Assembly: GCF_005502935.1 (NCBI RefSeq)
Contig: NZ_SCMP01000008.1
Span: forward strand, 1 to 64,000
Reading direction: 5' to 3'
Source: Pseudomonas sp. 2FG
Lineage (GTDB): Bacteria; Pseudomonadota; Gammaproteobacteria; Pseudomonadales; Pseudomonadaceae
DNA length: 64,000 nt
The notes under the pieces were generated by a model that worked only from the letters and a program-made list of their open reading frames with translations, did no database searches and was not told the DNA's origin. Both the position numbers and the translations under genes were made by a program. Below are positions 63,730-64,000 of this stretch, piece by piece. Position 1 is the first letter of the stretch. The number at the start of each line of letters is the position of its first letter.

Positions 63730-64000
63730 CTACAAGGGCGGGGCGGCCCAGCTACGCACTGCGGCATAGGGATAGGCCTCCAGCGCGGCGAAGCCGGGGA
63801 TACCGCGCGCTTTGAGCTTGGTAAACAGCGGCACGCTGATACCGCAGAGAAAGCGGGTCAGGCATTCGGCGCTGGGCGTGAAGCCCTTTAGCGCCTGATG
63901 GCGCTGGATAAAGGTGCCGCAGAGGCTTTGCAGGTTGTGTTCGGCTAGCGGCTGCAGCGGCGGCGGTTCCGGCAGGTGGGCGACCTGGCCGTGGCACACC
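63730..64000 (-). CDS. C-terminus of a RecQ-type DNA helicase (partial)
   Basis: The frame enters from beyond the right edge and ends at 63730. The visible 90 residues include CGTFIQRHQALKGFTPSAEC, then LTRFLCGISVPLFTKLKARG and IPGFAALEAYPYAAVRSW. I associate this tail with RecQ-family helicases of pseudomonads, but no catalytic motif is in the window. Identification is moderate. Confidence 0.5.
   Translation of the reverse strand, partial: VCHGQVAHLPEPPPLQPLAEHNLQSLCGTFIQRHQALKGFTPSAECLTRFLCGISVPLFTKLKARGIPGFAALEAYPYAAVRSWAAPPL

Overview
The window is high-GC, densely coded chromosomal DNA from a Pseudomonas-like gammaproteobacterium. The evidence is FabY-type fatty-acid initiation, an OprD-family porin, GTAGGAGC-type REP hairpins, and a gene order (HisJ/HisP-type ABC transporter, tRNA-Thr, dctBD, fabY-cysQ-nudE-yrfG, LysR-fdhD-ydeP) that I recall as close to the P. 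aeruginosa PA5152-PA5181 neighbourhood. That synteny is from memory and no search was run.

Layout. 0-2.3 kb: a multicopper oxidase (cut by the left edge) and an SCO1/SenC copper chaperone. 2.3-2.96 kb: a gene-poor stretch with a decayed DUF5666 fragment and a strong hairpin terminator. 2.96-7.3 kb: a complete basic amino-acid ABC transporter and a methyltransferase-like protein. 7.5-8.3 kb: tRNA-Thr(TGT) followed by broken hsdS, hsdR and hypothetical-protein fragments, the remains of an island at a tRNA. 8.5-30.6 kb: a large accessory catabolic block. 30.6-35.4 kb: a PAS/XRE regulator and a carnitine monooxygenase operon (cntB, a GabD-like dehydrogenase, cntA). 35.6-36.0 kb: a transposase-like scar. 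36-39.3 kb: dctB-dctD. 39.7-43.9 kb: fabY, cysQ-nudE, yrfG. 43.9-49.4 kb: LysR, fdhD, a YdeP-type molybdoenzyme and two glycine-zipper proteins. 49.5-56 kb: the NAD-dependent formate dehydrogenase operon fdsGBAD with its divergent regulator. 56-59.3 kb: an ACP/acyl-AMP ligase/acyltransferase fusion bracketed by two related 140-base repeats. 59.5-64 kb: a UMF1-type MFS transporter, a thioesterase, an iron-dependent alcohol dehydrogenase, a cupin pseudogene, a small membrane protein and the C-terminus of a RecQ-like helicase running off the right edge.

The most interesting part is 9.4-30.6 kb. It joins an OprD porin, a Rieske oxygenase with the bridging glutamate seen in quaternary-amine oxygenases, an acyl-CoA dehydrogenase, a PotABC importer with two PotF-like binding proteins, a class III aminotransferase, an aldehyde dehydrogenase, an NDP-forming acyl-CoA synthetase, a DMT exporter, a trimethylamine/histamine dehydrogenase-family flavoenzyme with an altered substrate bowl, a DUF861 cupin and a flavin amine oxidase. 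Two embedded regulators (BetI-like TetR and XRE-cupin) fit two operator families. A 25-base palindrome (TGAAAA...TTTTCA) occurs once in the Rieske/acyl-CoA dehydrogenase divergent region and twice in tandem in the XRE-cupin/flavoenzyme divergent region. A TGAAC/GTTCA-type box occurs in those same two regions and upstream of a PotF-like gene. This looks like one regulon for uptake and stepwise oxidation of a cationic, probably N-methylated or diamine-like compound through an aldehyde, an acid and a CoA thioester. The substrate cannot be fixed from sequence.

The neighbouring cnt operon makes trimethylamine and malic semialdehyde from carnitine. The formate dehydrogenase operon can oxidise formate from C1 units released by demethylation. 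Both fit an organism specialised in methylated amines from plants or animals.
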